Both the position numbers and the translations under genes were made by a program. From assembly GCA_902529805.1 (NCBI GenBank), contig CABZXU010000003.1:39991-103990 (forward strand): DNA of 64,000 nucleotides, in the 5' to 3' direction. This DNA comes from an uncultured Marinoscillum sp. (GTDB lineage Bacteria > Bacteroidota > Bacteroidia > Cytophagales > MED-G16). The first letter of the stretch is position 1. Each line of letters starts with the position of its first letter. Shown here piece after piece: positions 63,392-64,000 of this stretch. Below the pieces are notes generated by a model, which was not told the origin of the DNA, made no database searches, and saw nothing but the letters and a program-made list of their open reading frames with translations.

Positions 63392-64000
63392 ATGATAAAA
63401 ATTGCTAATGCACCTTGTTCTTGGGGTATTTTAGAGTTTGATATAAAAAACCATTCTAATTATAAAAAAGTACTTGATGAGATTAAGGAATGTAATTATT
63501 CAGGCACAGAACTAGGTGATTATGGATTTTTACCTACAAACCCTAAAGTGTTAAGAAAAGAATTAAATAAAAGAAACCTTAGTTTAGTTGGAGCCTTTAT
63601 CCCATTAGCTCTTTATAACAAAGAAAACCATAAAAAAGGAATTAAAAAAGCATTATTGATTGCGGATTTAATGAAAAAAGCAGGATTTAATGATTCATTA
63701 ATAATTCTCTCAGATGATAATTGTAGAGTAAAAGAAAGGACTTGTAATACTGCTAGAATAAAAAAAAGTATGTATTTATCAAAAAAACAAAAATTAATTT
63801 TCGCACAAGGAGCTAATAAAATTGCTGAAGAAGTTTTTTCAAAATCAAAGCTAAAAACTGTTTTTCATCATCACTGTGGAGGATATATTGAAACTCCAGA
63901 TGAAATTGATTATTTTTTGAGAAATACTGATGAAAATTTAATTGGATTATGTTTAGACACAGGCCATTCATTTTTAGGAGGAGGTAATCCAGTTAATGTT
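63392..64000 (+). CDS. iolE: Myo-inosose-2 dehydratase, truncated by the window edge
   Basis: The first 203 residues of a TIM-barrel isomerase-like protein beginning IKIANAPCSWGILEFD, then NYSGTELGDYGFLP, VFHHHCGGYIETPDEIDYFL and GLCLDTGHSFLGGGNP. These are the IolE motifs, including the metal-ligand glutamate, aspartate and histidine. It removes water from scyllo-inosose, the step before IolD. It starts 3 nt after iolD; the gene continues past the right edge, where iolG or a transporter may follow. Confidence 0.93.
   Translation, partial: MIKIANAPCSWGILEFDIKNHSNYKKVLDEIKECNYSGTELGDYGFLPTNPKVLRKELNKRNLSLVGAFIPLALYNKENHKKGIKKALLIADLMKKAGFNDSLIILSDDNCRVKERTCNTARIKKSMYLSKKQKLIFAQGANKIAEEVFSKSKLKTVFHHHCGGYIETPDEIDYFLRNTDENLIGLCLDTGHSFLGGGNPVNV

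Noticed and set aside
1..64000. Phage, insertion sequence, defence island or CRISPR locus
   Set aside because: I found no transposase, integrase, Cas, restriction or phage structural genes; all gene gaps are short and gene content is chromosomal.

Overview
The window is a strongly AT-rich, densely packed stretch of bacterial chromosome that looks like a streamlined, probably marine, member of the Bacteroidota (Flavobacteriales-like). The evidence is a type IX secretion (T9SS) C-terminal sorting domain, a TonB receptor with a carboxypeptidase-like N-terminal domain, a GT117/DUF2723 membrane protein, DUF5916, DUF6150 and YwqK/MORN-type proteins, a Bacteroidota-type trigger factor and a catalytically dead dihydroorotase paralogue. 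TAnnTTTG promoter boxes, typical of the phylum, lie in front of both tRNA genes. Lineage is inferred from gene content; no 16S gene is present.

Layout. 1-5.7 kb: start of a PyrC-like pseudo-dihydroorotase, a PrsW-type intramembrane protease, a large exported gluzincin-propeller-barrel protein, and a membrane-anchored protein made of 19 near-identical nonapeptide repeats with a structured leader. 5.9-9.8 kb: purA, a Fur-family regulator lacking the usual zinc cysteines, and a RelA/SpoT enzyme. 9.9-12 kb: tRNA-Leu, tig and clpP. 12-18.3 kb: lpxB, a PTPS/QueD-family gene, a PyrR-like phosphoribosyltransferase, a TPR protein and GT117. 18.3-25.7 kb: an operon icd-leuA-leuC-leuD-leuB-nnr ending in a miniature T9SS-tagged protein. 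25.7-34.3 kb: redoxin, exported amidohydrolase, aspS, tadA, sodA, Tat-exported Gfo/Idh oxidoreductase and uvrB. 34.3-38.1 kb: aroE, a DUF368 polyprenyl-phosphate translocase, a phosphosulfolactate synthase and a TPR protein. 38.2-45.2 kb: tRNA-Arg, ArsR-pruA, a sterol-desaturase-family hydroxylase, a DUF5916 outer-membrane protein and a Rieske lipoprotein. 45.2-57 kb: small lipoproteins, a TonB receptor with a lipoprotein esterase, DUF6150, lipocalin-like proteins, M20 peptidase, PspC, porin, YkvI-like transporter, MBL-like protein and hemolysin III. 57-64 kb: a P1-family peptidase overlapping a myo-inositol catabolic operon iolA-iolB-iolC-iolD-iolE, which runs off the right edge.

How it works together. 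The iol genes convert myo-inositol derivatives to acetyl-CoA-level products; the leu operon makes leucine from 2-oxoisovalerate; the rest is housekeeping plus envelope and secretion functions. All nine convergent gene pairs are separated by at most 7 nt, and four share an interlocked TTAG or TTAA stop tetranucleotide, so there is no room for ordinary terminators between them. No gap between genes exceeds 300 nt, and I saw no insertion sequence, prophage, CRISPR array or rRNA. The best candidate for something undescribed is the nonapeptide-repeat protein at 4541-5719 with its leader and neighbours.
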